A DNA stretch of 64,000 bases from Undaria pinnatifida (Eukaryota > Sar > Phaeophyceae > Laminariales > Alariaceae): positions 8,762,323-8,826,322 of the forward strand of contig JABAKD010000005.1 of NCBI GenBank assembly GCA_012845835.1, read 5' to 3'. The first letter of the stretch is position 1; every line of letters begins with the position of its first letter. The notes under the pieces were generated by a model, which was not told where the DNA came from, made no database searches, and was given only the letters and a program-made list of their open reading frames with translations. Below, in pieces: positions 42,801 to 64,000 of this stretch. A program made the translations under genes and the position numbers.

Positions 42801-45338
42801 ATATGTACTCCGATTCAACCCCTTTAGAACTAACTGTGCCCGTGTTTTGGGGACAGCCTACTTGTACCTGGTTTTAGTACGGGATACGTTTTGCAGCGGG
42901 AATAAGGACAAGAGAAGTGCAGGTTTAAGAGAGGTCTACTTGGCTTGCCACACCGCTATCTTATATCGTACTCTCCCTCCACCCCCCCTGTGCTGGTACT
43001 GCTGCACCTACACTACAGACGCTTGGTACAACCACACTCGTTGTCTTTTTATCTCTATGCAGCCTCAATGGGGTCAACCCCTTTAGAGCCTCAACACCCC
43101 TCCCTATACTATTTCCAAGTGACTTTGTTCCCAAAATGGGTTTCCAGCTCTAAAGGTGTTAAGAGCATTTTTTTATGGTCCTTATTCAGCAAAATTACTA
43201 AAACAAGAGGGGAAGGGACAAACTGGATGCATATCTATGTGGCCTGATGAGTCCAGATCAAGGAGTTGCATGTGTGAGCGTTTTTTTCGGGGGGGGGTTA
43301 CGTTCAACGTATAGAGTCGTCCTCTGGATCTGTAAATGCCTGACCAGGGAGTTGCATATGGTTGTTCGCGTTTTTCGTGCGTGAGACATGGGCGCGTCGG
43401 ACTTCAGATGTCGGACAGGCGCCTTGAAGCTTCTTCCGAAGAAGGTTTGGTGCGTTTTTGCCTTTGACTAACCCAAATCCACTGTTGGTGCTGCTTTTGC
43501 TATTTTTGCTGCCTTTGCTGGTGCTGGTGCTGGTGCTGGTGCTGGTGCTGCTGGTGTTGCTGCGTTTGCTGCTTCTGCCGCTCCTTGTGCGTCCTTTCAT
43601 GTGCTGCTGCTACTTCTTTTGTCCGTCCTGCCGTGTTCTGCTGCTGCTGCTGGTTATGCGTCGTTCCGCGTGGTTAATGTCACCGCCGTTGCCGCCTCCT
43701 AACGTCGGACTACTCGGCGTCGGACAGACGTGCGTGAATCACGACTTGGACCACGCTACCACCAAGGTCACCTTCCGCCCGTCCATGGCTGAAGTGGAGG
43801 TCAGGACTCGGCTCTCGTCGGCCCCGCCCTGTGACCTTTGCTATTAGTACCCAACCTCTGTATTGTAGGGCTCTCCAACTGGAGCTATTGCCAGCCAGCC
43901 CCTGTTGCTTTAAGCTCTAGCTACCCTCTGAGCTGTTGGTGTAGGGCTAGCTGTCCTCTGACTACTGTTGCTCGAGGTCGAACTATCCTCTGAACTGTTG
44001 GCGTAGGGCTAGCTGTCCTCTGAAGTTTTCTTGTAGAGCTAGCTAGGCTCTGGCTACTGTTGCTCAAGGTCTGGCTGTCGTCTCTGATTGCGGTTGCAGA
44101 ATGGTAGCTGGTTGCTGACTTTTATAAGGGCTAACTATTTCTCCTTGTTTTGCTGAAGGACCAGCTGGTATCTGCCTGTTCTGAAGGACTAGCCTCAAGC
44201 GCTTGATACGAGATGACTAGCCGCTGACGTTTGATAAGGGCTAGCTGTTCTGTGAGTTGTTGCTGCAGGACTAGCTAGCATCTGACTAATGTTGCTGGAG
44301 ATATGGCTGTCATCTGATCTGTTGTCACGGTCAGCGAACCGATGATTGCTGTTGCTGAAGGGATATAGCTGGCTTTTGACTTTTGATACGGGCTAAGTAG
44401 TCTCTGTTTTTGCTGAAGGACCAGCTGGTCTCTGCCTTTTGATGGATGGCGATCTCCCCCTCTCTCCTGTTGCTGCAGAGCTAACTTTTCCTGTTACTGC
44501 TGTTGCTTGGAGTGGTGTCCACTGTGGCTGCGCTTGCAGCGGACGCAACATTGCGACTTAGGATAACCCCGACTGGACAATCTCGGTAGCAGCGCCAATA
44601 GGCGGCGGTGGCGGTGGCGATGATGGCGGTGGCAAAAAGGGGGCTCGCTTGGAGTGTGGTGTCTACGCTGACTGTGCTAGCAGAGGGCGCAGCAACATTG
44701 CGACTTAGATGCGACGTGGAGTGGTGGAATACCGAGCCAGACACGGCATCGGCGACAGTAGACGGCGGCGGTGGTGGTGGTGGTGGTGGTGACAGAAACT
44801 GGGCTTGCTTAAGATTGTGGTGTCTGCTCTGGTTGTGGTAGCAGCGGACGCAATATTGCGACTTGGTTGTGACTTGAGAGAATCCCCCTACTTATCACGG
44901 TAGCAGCGACAGTAGACGGTGGCGGCGGCGGCGGTGCTTGCGGTGGCAGCAACTGGGCTGGCTTAGAGTACAACGCGACTTGGGGGAACCTCCCCGGCCA
45001 ATCTCGGTAGCAGCGACAATAAACGGTGGTAGCAGTCGCGTTGGTGGTCGTGGTGGGGGTGGCGGTGGCGGTGGCGGTGGCAGAAACTGGACACGCTTGG
45101 AGCGTGGTCTGGTTTCGGCCCCTTTTTGCGGCGCCATGGTCGGAGAAGGACCGCGCCAGGGGCCTCGCTAGGCCAAAATGGCCCGAGTTTGTGAAGCGCG
45201 AGGTCTAGAAAAGGGTGTTCGACCCCGTAATGAAGAGTAGCTCGCGTCGGATGCGACGGTGTGAGTTGTGTATTATTTGGTGTAATTCGGTTGGTCTTGC
45301 TCTTGCAGCAGCAGGGGGAAAAGGACACGGTGGGGTAG
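39774..45338 (+). CDS. Unidentified multi-exon protein (partial model)
   Basis: Exons 39774-39821, 40432-40562 (or to 40478), 40656-40742, 41701-41805, 43728-43799 and a possible terminal 45309-45338 read on the plus strand with GC-rich third positions and good splice sites. The middle run reads LKRIDLEYSTDICSM, EDEVVMVFE, GVYLADPRTARVGVRRNHVA, TDCRNFEEVSYE, TCVNHDLDHATTKVTFRPSM. Junctions from 40656 onward are all phase 0. I do not recognise the family; no signal peptide, membrane segment or catalytic motif stands out. The link from 39774 to 40432 is unsolved because 40432 needs incoming phase 1, so an exon is missing and the 5' end is open. It converges on the helicase gene. Confidence 0.5.
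40270..40350 (+). repeat. Tandem duplication GATCTATAGGCCATA
   Basis: GATCTATAGGCCATA...ATCATATCGAGCA occurs twice, about 45 bp apart. Confidence 0.75.
40432..40562 (+). CDS. Unidentified gene, exon (alternative donors)
   Basis: Acceptor ATCGATCAG, then PLKRYGNYPPKAAAE. Donor GAG|GTAAAA at 40478, or read-through VKKLAILSRTAEALLDDQAE to GAT|GTGAAC at 40562; both leave phase 0. The longer form adds an amphipathic helix-like segment. Confidence 0.5.
40656..40742 (+). CDS. Unidentified gene, exon
   Basis: Acceptor TCGGCAG, RSLKRIDLEYSTDICSMPEG then EDEVVMVFE, donor GAG|GTGAGC, phase 0/0. Confidence 0.6.
40824..40904 (+). pseudogene. Degenerate tandem duplicate of the preceding exon
   Basis: Aligns without gaps to 40662-40742 (81 nt each): LNWV, an in-frame TAG, LGYSNEVLGMPVAEDELVMV, LE. 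The donor GTGAGC has become GCGATG. The downstream intron flank (GCGTTTTTGTG then a G run) is duplicated too. Confidence 0.8.
41701..41805 (+). CDS. Unidentified gene, exon
   Basis: Acceptor CCTTTTGCAG, GVYLADPRTARVGVRRNHVA, LLYTDCRNFEEVSYE, donor GAG|GTATGT; 35 codons, phase 0/0. Confidence 0.65.
41960..42480 (+). repeat. Two-copy direct tandem repeat, period about 282 bp
   Basis: GGTCAATGCCAAGCGTATTG, AATAGAGATGCGTG/AACAGAGATGCGTG and GGCGTCGACCATATAATGAA occur in each unit. Confidence 0.85.
42580..42785 (+). repeat. About 47-bp tandem repeat, five units
   Basis: Units contain TTTAAGAGAGGCCAA and CTTGGCAAGGGTATAC with variants. Confidence 0.8.
43077..43162 (-). repeat. TTAA module copy (-)
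   Basis: AACCCCTTTAGAGCCTC through CTCTAAAGGTGTTAA. Confidence 0.75.
43728..43799 (+). CDS. Unidentified gene, exon
   Basis: Acceptor GTCGGACAG, TCVNHDLDHATTKVTFRPSM then AEVE, donor GAG|GTCAGG; 24 codons, phase 0/0. Confidence 0.6.
43860..44460 (+). repeat. Degenerate GCTAGCTGTCCTCTGA tandem array
   Basis: Units of roughly 50-65 bp with TGTTGCTGAAGGA, GGGCTAGCTGTCCTCTGA and CCAGCTGGT variants, within the last long intron. Confidence 0.75.
44500..45110 (+). repeat. About 160-bp tandem array with GGTGGC core, four units
   Basis: Each unit has CAACATTGCGACTT-like sequence, CTCGGTAGCAGCGACAATA and a (GGTGGC)n core, then CAGAAACTGG and GCTTGGAG. Confidence 0.8.
45309..45338 (+). CDS. Unidentified gene, tentative terminal exon
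   Basis: Acceptor TCTTGCAG, QQGEKDTVG, TAG. In phase with the exon ending at 43799. The other frame gives a Lys/Glu-rich tail (EKGEEKEEEGPTKR) that would need a different phase. Confidence 0.3.
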   Translation, partial: QQGEKDTVG

Positions 45339-46732
45339 GGTCGAAGAAGAAAGAGAAGGGAGAGGAGAAGGAAGAGGAGGGGCCGACAAAGCGTGCATCG
45401 CTGCGCGGCTACGGTAGCATATGTACTGCGTCGTACCGTAGGCGGGCCCGATAAAACGTGCTTTGCTGTGCTGCTACGGGGCAGTCACGCGAACTCGTAT
45501 TACGGATGTCGTTATGCGCGGGACGACCGGTCCGCGTCGCCAAAATCGGACGTGAGTGACGCCACGTTACGGTACGGCGCGTGGTATTCGCAGTCGCACC
45601 CTCCCTCCCGCGCTCGCGCTTGCCTGAGAGGGATTGCGCGTAATGAGCGTGTTTAGGCCCCTTAGGCGTTAATATATGGATTGTCGCGAAACGGTGTTGG
45701 TGAGTCGAGGGGGCGGACACTGATACGTGGCTCGTGTTTTTGCTATCCGTAGTTTTGCGGTTCACGCGCTGCTTGTCGAGACTCGAGTCACGATAGCAGG
45801 TGTCGTTGTGCGTTTGTTTGTGTCTTCGTCGTCTATACTTGTAGTATGTTCTGTAAATTTTTGAATTTTGTTGTCCTAGTCTATATACTCTACGAGGGAT
45901 CTGTGAATGTGTGGGAAGTGTTGCTGAAAATAGCTAGCTGACTGACGTTTTGTTACATGAAAATCGACGGGGGAAAAGTATTACCGGGTGCATATATGTA
46001 TAATAGTTGGTTTTTGTGAGCTTCATGTTCGTCTCGGAATGTGGATATCGCCGATGTTGCCCATGTCGAAAATACACCATCTAATTATTCGGCGGCACGT
46101 GTATATGTGCCGTACTGGTATTAGCGTATTGTTAGCCTCAATGGGGCCGAGCTGCGGACTGATTCACGCTGACTATGCCAATTTTTTCCCCGGCCGCAGT
46201 TCACGCGTTTTTTCGAGTTGGACCTTGAAGTTTCGCACACGTGTTCCCTGCCCAAACGGTACCTAAGAGTGTGTGTTCTCGACAGATCGTAATTCGTTTT
46301 TGGGGGGATATTTGGGCGCGATTTTCCGGCGAAAAAAAAACTAAATAACCCCGCCCCATTAGGTAACGCGTCAACCGGGTCTCATAGAACTTGTCTACAG
46401 TATGGCGACCACCACAAATTGACAACTAAGTGTGGCCCTCCATGTTGTGAGCTCGCAGCAGAAGTAGTGCCACGCAGCGCAAGGGTCGTGCAACCCCTTG
46501 CGTTGAAACCCGGACTCTCAATTCTATGACACCCTGCCTCAGCACCCTGTGGTGGTTGGTATGGCTGCCGTTGTAACCTTCACTTATTTTCCACACGTTT
46601 CCCCTATCATGTATCAAAGTGGGTAACAGCTTCGATTAATCTATCTTGGACGTCACTACCTCCCACTGTCGAACGCATGACATGTTCGAGGCAGCTCCTT
46701 TTATTTGCGTACCCCCCCCTCCCTCCATTAGG
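45339..46732. other. Intergenic stretch, no gene seen
   Basis: Open frames here are short and lack splice or codon support. No repeat family of this window was recognised. Confidence 0.5.
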
Positions 46733-46915
46733 TGCTCCGTCTCGACAGGGATGAGTGGTTAGTGGTCAAGTGACTCAGGCAGGCAGCAAATGAGCACACA
46801 CCCCCTTCCCTTCGTGCAGCTTCCTTTATTTGCGTACCCCCCCACCAATAGGTGCTCCGTCAATGGTCAAATGAGTAAGGCAAGCAACAAATAAATGAGT
46901 AACCCCCCCCCCATT
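46733..46915 (+). repeat. 75-bp dispersed motif, two copies (3 and 4)
   Basis: GGTGCTCCGTC...GTGGTCAAGTGACTCAGGCA and a shorter second copy, each followed by CCCCC and a CTTTATTTGCGTACCCCCC linker. Confidence 0.75.
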
Positions 46916-47029
46916 ATGTCCCAGTGTGGATCCAAGGGTGTGTATTGAACGGGGTTTCTTGTGTTTTTGTCCTGTGTGTCTCTCCGTCTGCCTGGCTGTC
47001 ACCCAGCTGCTGTCGCCTGTCTGCCCGCC

Positions 47030-47075
47030 CACCTGCCTCCCTGCCTGCCTGCCTACCTGCCTGCCTGCCTGTGCG
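47030..47075 (+). repeat. (CCTG)n microsatellite
   Basis: About ten CCTG units with CCTC/CCTA variants. Confidence 0.85.
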
Positions 47076-47594
47076 TATGTCCTATCGAATCTCACTCCAG
47101 ACACAACCAAGAATGACACCTTGCAATCAGCACCCCCTCGTACCGTGTGATACTTTTCTGGAAAGACGCGTTCGGTAGGAAATACCGAAGATATGTCCCC
47201 CTTAATCAATAATGTATTAATACAACAGTATACAGTATCAACAGCACATCTGCCGTCATTCGCGTGGTTTCGTTGTGTTTTCAATTCGGGCTAACACCGT
47301 AGAGTTCTGTCTGTGTTGGGAGTGGGGTGCGCTGTCCGCGTGTTGTTTTTGTTGTGTTGCGTACAAGGTGTGATGCATGGCATGTCGCCATGTGACTGCA
47401 CTAAAGAAGCACAACGAACGTCAGTCGCAGGCTTAAAAAAGCAGGTCAATAATTATATAGCTGATGGACACAAACAACCACCATCAGCAGCAGTCAAGCC
47501 TGTAACTTCGCCGCACGCAGGTCGCAAGGTTATTATCGGGAGGCGTGAACAATTTCCATTATTCCACCCTCAAAAGTGACAAAAGAGACGATTT

Positions 47595-47660
47595 GACGAC
47601 GAAGCCGACGACGAGGACGACGAGGACGACGAGGACGACGACGAAGACGACGACAAAAAA
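47595..47660 (+). repeat. (GACGACGAG)n tract
   Basis: GAC/GAG triplets. Flanking open frames (47313-47733) lack a start-to-splice model and are not annotated as a gene. Confidence 0.8.
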
Positions 47661-48117
47661 ACAGAGTCGGCATGGGAACAAACCCCGCCGAGGGAAAAAA
47701 TCCGCGTGTCGCTGCTTGTATCAACGCAAGTAGATAGATAGCTCAGCCCAAACCAACACCAACGCTCCAAGGCCATGACCGTGCACATTTGCGTAGAGCA
47801 CTACTTTTCGATCTCCGCTCATCAAAAACAAAAAAACCCGTAGCCCTACGCTGTAGCCGATTTTTCAGGGGGAAGTGGTCACCACGGTTGCAAGCGCAAA
47901 AATAGTAGCGGATTGCACAAGTTGCACCAGACTCGATAGCCCTGTTTCCAGCAGCAGCATACTTGCCAAGACACACAGCAGTAGCACTTCCAAAGAAAGG
48001 CACGCAGGACCAGTACTTGCAAACGCATCCAGCAGTGATTGCGAAGGCACTCACCATTACTCAACAGAAGTAGCAGTAGTTGCACCCTAAAATAATGGCA
48101 GCAGCAGTACTACGGGG

Positions 48118-48293
48118 TACAGTAGGTGGCCCTATATAGTGCGGGTGTCCGATATTGTGCGGTTGAAATCGTTTGGCACAATATAGACCCTTCTATAGTG
48201 GCCGGTTTTTATATAGTGCGGGTGCCCGGTATAGTGCGGGTAAAATTTGGTGACACATACCCGCACTATGTAGGGCCACCTACTGTACCTGGT
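48118..48293. mobile_element. MITE with 30-bp terminal inverted repeats
   Basis: Ends TACAGTAGGTGGCCCTATAT and, as its complement, ACATAGGGCCACCTACTGTA-like right end. Total about 176 bp, non-coding, rich in ATATAGTGCGGGTG. TA may be the target duplication. Confidence 0.75.
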
Positions 48294-48329
48294 ATTTGAC
48301 AATGCATGGTAGTACATTTATAGCAGAAC

Positions 48330-49450
48330 TTGCTAACAAGGCATCCAGCAGCGACCGTAGCATTGCTTGCTAAGAAACCCGGTAGACATCAGCAAAGCAG
48401 TAGTACTCGCCAAGGCAACCGGAAACACCATCTGTTAGACACTAGCGGCAATACTTGCTAAGGCACTCAAGTAAGCAAGCAGTAGTACTCGCTGAAGGCA
48501 CGCAGACAAATCATCATGAGCAATGTCATAGTACCATCAATAGTACTTGCTGAGACACTCGCCAACCCGGCATAGCCGAAGAACATAGACCATATCGCTC
48601 ACTGTTTTGATGCGTGGGCCCTTCCCGCCTGTGGTCCTACTGCTTCGGCAAACTAAAAGGACAGAGACCGTATCGCTCACTACTTTGGTTCGCGAGCAGT
48701 TCCGGCCTCTAGTCCTACCCTCGGTCGCCTAGCCGACCCCCTGTGTCACGTGCCATCCAGGGATTAACCACCAGCAGCACCCGATCAGCAAGCAGCAGTC
48801 CTTGCCGAAGGCACCCAGAAATATCATGAGCAGTAGCAGTACCTGCTCAAGGCACCCAGAAACATCATCATGGGCAGCAGCAGCAGCAGCAGCAGCAGTA
48901 CTTCCCAAGGCAATAGCCAACCCGGAAAAATCGAAGAACAGCGACCATATTGCTCGCTAATTTGGTGCGTGGGCTTTTACGGCCTCTGATCCTGCCCCCG
49001 TCGCCTGTATAGCCGCCTCGCCCCCCTAAGCCACGTGTCATGCAGGGCGTATCGACCGGTAGCACCCAGAAACATCATGAGCAATAGCGATATTTCCTGA
49101 GACATTAGCCTATCCGGCTAAAAGCCCAAGAACAGACCATATCGCCCACTACTTCGGGTCATGAGCCCTTACGGCCTCTGGACAATCCCAAGCCGCCTAG
49201 CAGTGTGCCACGTGTCACCTAGGAATTATTCATCGATAGCATCCAGGAACTCCTACAAGTAGCAGTACTTGCTGAAGGCACCCAGTATTATCATGAGCAC
49301 TAGAAGTAGTAGAACCTCCCGAGACACTAGCCAGCCCGGCACAGCCTAAGAACAGACCATACCGCTCACTAATTTGGTTCGTGAGCACTTCCCGCCCCTG
49401 ATCCTACCATCCGCTGCCCAGCCGCCGCCCCCACGTCACGTGCCATCAAG
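48330..49450 (+). repeat. About 200-bp tandem array, five degenerate units
   Basis: Units contain AGTACTTGCTGAAGGCACCC, AACAGACCATATCGCTCACT, GCCTCTGATCCTACC and CCACGTGTCA near 48585, 48665, 48940, 49130 and 49350. Confidence 0.8.
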
Positions 49451-50110
49451 AGGAATCACCCACCAGACAGACCACTCCTTAAAAGAACTGACCAACAGGC
49501 GCGAAACCCCTTTGCCGTCCAGGGATTATCCACCAATCAGAACATTTCTTCCAGACATTGACCAATCAGCTTTGTCATCCAGGGATCATCTACAAATCAG
49601 ATCATCCATTCAAAACAACTGCCCAATCAGGAAACTGCAGGCACGAAATTCCTTTGCCATCGAGGGGAATTATCTCACCCATTAGAACAATGCTCCCAAG
49701 AACTGACCAATCAGATATTCAGGGATCATCCACCGATCAGAACATGCCTCCAAAAAATACTGACCAACCATAAAACTTGAGGCACAACAACCCTTCGTCA
49801 TCCAGAGGGATTATCCACCAACCAGAGCACTCCTTAAAAAAATGACCGACCGAAACGAAATCCCTTCGCCATCCAGGGATTATCCACCAATCAGCACACT
49901 CCTTCAAAGGAACTGATCGGTCAGAAAACTTGAAGGCCCCAATTCCTTCATCATCCACATGGATCATCCACCAATCAGATCATTCCTTCGAAACAACTGA
50001 CCAATCAGATAACTGACCACACGACACGAAATCCCTATGCCCTCCAGGTAATATCCACCAATCAAACTGCTCCTTCAAAAAAACTCACCAATCAGAAATT
50101 GTAAGTACGA
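49450..50110 (+). repeat. CCAATCAG-rich tandem array
   Basis: Degenerate units of about 50-70 bp repeat ATCCACCAATCAG, CTCCTTCAAAA and GAAATTCCTT(T/C)GCCATCC. CCAATCA occurs about nine times with several near-matches. Lies 0.8-1.5 kb past the helicase stop. Confidence 0.8.
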
Positions 50111-50942
50111 AATCCTTTTCTCTCCGTGCCGTTCAGCAGCATCGCACAGTGGCGAGACCGCGATGAACGCACCGCGGATCGCGATGTACACACAGCAGAT
50201 CGCGATGCACGCACGGCGCATGGCCACGCCATGTCAAACGACCCCCCCCCCCCAACCTACCCCGGGCCTTTAATCTAAAGGCGATGAAGTGGGCACGATT
50301 GCGGGCAAGCTGGCCTGCAGGCAGGCCGGTCTGCGGGCAAGCTTGCCGGCAAAACCGACACAAAACACAGTAGAAACTAATCGTTCCAGTCGAGCAGAAG
50401 ACGCAACGTATACATGTTACGCCCTCTCGATACGCGCGTCGAGCCCCTCCCTGCCTAGCTAACTAACTCGCATTGTCCCAAACCACATCCATCCTGACAG
50501 CTACACGTACTGCCGGGACGCCGCCTCCCCCGTCCCAACCGCATCGCGACAAGCCAAGAGCCGGGCAAGCTAACAAGTGAGGCACAAAACACAATCCAAC
50601 CCAGAAAACAAGACCCATGTCAACCAAACCACTCTCCAAACACGCGGGCGGCGCTTCAACGCAGGGGGGGGGGGGGGGGGGGGTTCCTCATATCATGCAT
50701 GTCGTAGAGCTCGCGTCCTTACAATATCGGGACGGAGCACGTTGGGTTTTCACCGACCAGGGGGGGGGGGCAGGGGGGGTATGAGCGCGTTCTAGAGTTG
50801 CATCCGATTGTCCGTTCCTTCCCAAAACCGCTTGGTTCGCAGGCGCCAAACAACACGTATAGGGTTCCCCTCCAAGATTCGCAGGCGCCGAACCAACAGG
50901 TTTAAGGGTTTCCAGGAAATGTGTCAGGCGTGTTATGCTTTC
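50111..50942. other. Helicase 3' flank, no gene seen
   Basis: A GCGATGNACGCACNGCG block repeats at 50150-50220. Poly-G runs lie at 50664-50682 and 50760-50780. No polyadenylation signal could be assigned. Confidence 0.5.
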
Positions 50943-62347
<11,405 letters not shown>

Positions 62348-62569
62348 CTGTCATAAACACAAAGCCGGCCGAGGAGACCCCTTCAGATAAAACCGAATAC
62401 TTCCTTTTGAGCAGAACCCTCACGTTTTTGATGACAACTTACGTGAAAAGAGAGTAGCCTCAATGAAAGAATACATGGCAAAAGATAAAATCTTCACCAA
62501 AAATATAACGTCCGAAGAGACACGTCGTTCTTCAAGTAGTACAAGGGTCATACGCCCTTGACACACTTA
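62348..62569. other. Helicase intron upstream of exon a
   Basis: Contains no recognisable N-terminal helicase exon; part of a degenerate repeat series continuing rightwards. Confidence 0.5.
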
Positions 62570-62930
62570 TGGGGATACTCGTAGCTTCTTCCTCAATATA
62601 TAGGCGACAGGCGCTTGTATAGACGAATATCAGGATTTTTTGTAAAAAAAAAGGCTACCCACGTGTTAAATGGAAATTTTTCTTGAACATTGAGAATAGC
62701 CTTGTTTTGGAAGTAGTAAAATGTTATAAATTATTAATAGTGTAACTCAAAATATGCTTTCCTTCAACAACTCCAAACAGCGTTCTTGGTGACAAATTAC
62801 TTGGAACTAGACGTGGCCTCGTTCTTCAAAAAGTAAGAGGGGATAGATTCATAGATTCTTCTCAAATAGACGACGGACGCTCACATACATAATTTCTCGT
62901 AGATGCCCATCAGCAGCTCCCCGTCATGTA
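62570..62930 (-). pseudogene. Two degenerate copies of helicase exon a 5' part
   Basis: Minus strand at 62930-62850 reads [10 protein letters not shown] then breaks, continuing with a GAGCGTCCGTC segment. At 62625-62575 a copy of the SPIQEE region is visible. Spacing to the true exon is about 300 and 275 bp, suggesting tandem duplication. Confidence 0.75.
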
Positions 62931-64000
62931 AATTAAAACGAGGCAGTTTCTCCAGAACTACAGCAGTACTAATGGCAGCATCTTAAACGTGGCAGTTTTT
63001 CTTTCCTTTTGAAAAGCCTATCCACGTTTTGGGGGACACTTGAAATAAGGCTGGCATCGTTCTACAAGTATTTGATAGTGAAAGAGCTAACTAAGTATTA
63101 ATACCTCATGGAGCTCTTGCAAAGATGACTTTTGCTCAAAATCCTTTTCGGTCGATCTCACCGCTCGTGTATATTATTTCATTAAAAAAAAAAACACCCG
63201 CCGGAAAAGTGTAGAGAACGAGTACTCTCCATACAAAGCTCAACGCCGGCAGATATGTGGACAAGAGATACGAGTAGCTCACAGTAGCTCACGCACGGCA
63301 AACACGTGACAACAGCTTGTGTACGACACGCACAGCAGTGGCTCTTACAGATTGATCTACCCGAGTCTGAGTTAAACGAGTTTCAGCAGTTTTTCTACAC
63401 GTTTCCCGGCTGAGCTATGAAGATAAAACAGAGCTACGCATCAACATGATATAACATTGATCGGAGTATCATACACAGCTTGCAAGGATGAGTTTCGACG
63501 CAGTCTTTGATCTCACAGCTTACGACAAGTGTATTGTACATTTTCATAACATTGCCGCAACGGCAGCACTGCCATTATTCCACCAAAAATTATTTTCAAT
63601 TAACATTTTCAATGTAATGCTTCAAATGGAGACCGAAAATCTGCATGCTGTATCCTGCATCCTCGACCTTCAACCCTCGAAAGGAGCCGGACTACTCTCA
63701 CAAAACCTGCAATGGTAAGCAGCGAGCCAACGATAGCAACGATGGCAACAACCAAACCTGGGGCTGTGAGTTGGCAGATTACATAAATCCCACACTCAAA
63801 AACACAAATCATTTATACTGTAGCATCTGGTGATGTGGACAAGGTTAATGAGCAGCGCTTCTCCACTTTATTATATAATAAAACATATGGCGTTCACCGT
63901 AGAAAACGGGGACAATTATGTTATTCATTGTTCAAGTGATTCTGCATTTGACCACATGGAAAACGATTGCAGATTTTTAAGTCGCTGACCAGTTATTATT
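62931..64000. other. Right edge, no exon seen
   Basis: A copy of the dispersed motif lies at 63475-63530 (CACAGCTTGCAAGGATGAGT, TTTGATCTCACAGCT). The helicase 5' exons must be further right. Confidence 0.5.

Noticed and set aside
47313-47733. Adjacent open frames with Cys/Lys-rich peptides
   Set aside because: No splice model, spans a GAC/GAG repeat, no recognised family.
49450-50110. Possible CRISPR-like array
   Set aside because: Repeats and intervening sequence are both degenerate and irregular, and the genome is eukaryotic.

Overview
This window is eukaryotic nuclear DNA. Protein-coding information is carried by small exons (30-217 nt) with canonical, and in two places GC-AG, splice junctions. 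Introns run from about 0.5 to 6.8 kb and are packed with retroelements, SINE-like copies, miniature elements and simple-sequence arrays. There are no operons and no compact prokaryotic-type genes. Exons are GC-rich at third positions. The intron-dense style and short TTAGGG-like tracts would suit a large-genome stramenopile such as a brown alga, but the organism is an inference and no marker gene in the window settles it.

Layout. 1-10,000: transposon graveyard holding large foldback repeats, a tRNA-derived SINE, and a scrambled Ty3/gypsy-type LTR element (4133-7186, LTRs about 202 bp). 10,017-38,134 (+): one 11-exon gene for a 405-residue protein, assembled here by phase-consistent splicing. 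It matches the Mss51-like C-terminal domain pattern but has a Lys-rich N terminus in place of a MYND zinc finger. 39,774-45,338 (+): exons of a second, unidentified gene (5' end uncertain). 45,339-50,942: intergenic repeats, including a MITE, a roughly 200-bp tandem array and a CCAATCAG-rich array. 50,943-62,347 (-): eight exons of a DDX6/Dhh1-type DEAD-box RNA helicase whose 5' exons lie beyond the right edge. 62,348-64,000: intron or upstream sequence with degenerate copies of a helicase exon.

The helicase is convergent with the second gene. The three genes share no obvious pathway: DDX6/Dhh1 acts in mRNA decapping and translational repression, while Mss51-like proteins are poorly characterised outside fungi.

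Most notable signals: (i) an approximately 80-bp module flanked by TTAA, found in at least 16 copies, in both orientations at the same position of a host repeat, with empty sites also present in the window; (ii) partial exon duplications next to the parent exon in all three genes; (iii) two GC-AG introns in the helicase, one splitting the DEAD box as DE|AD; (iv) several independent simple arrays that all have a 5-bp period; (v) two SINE-like families. No rRNA gene, functional tRNA gene or CRISPR array was seen.
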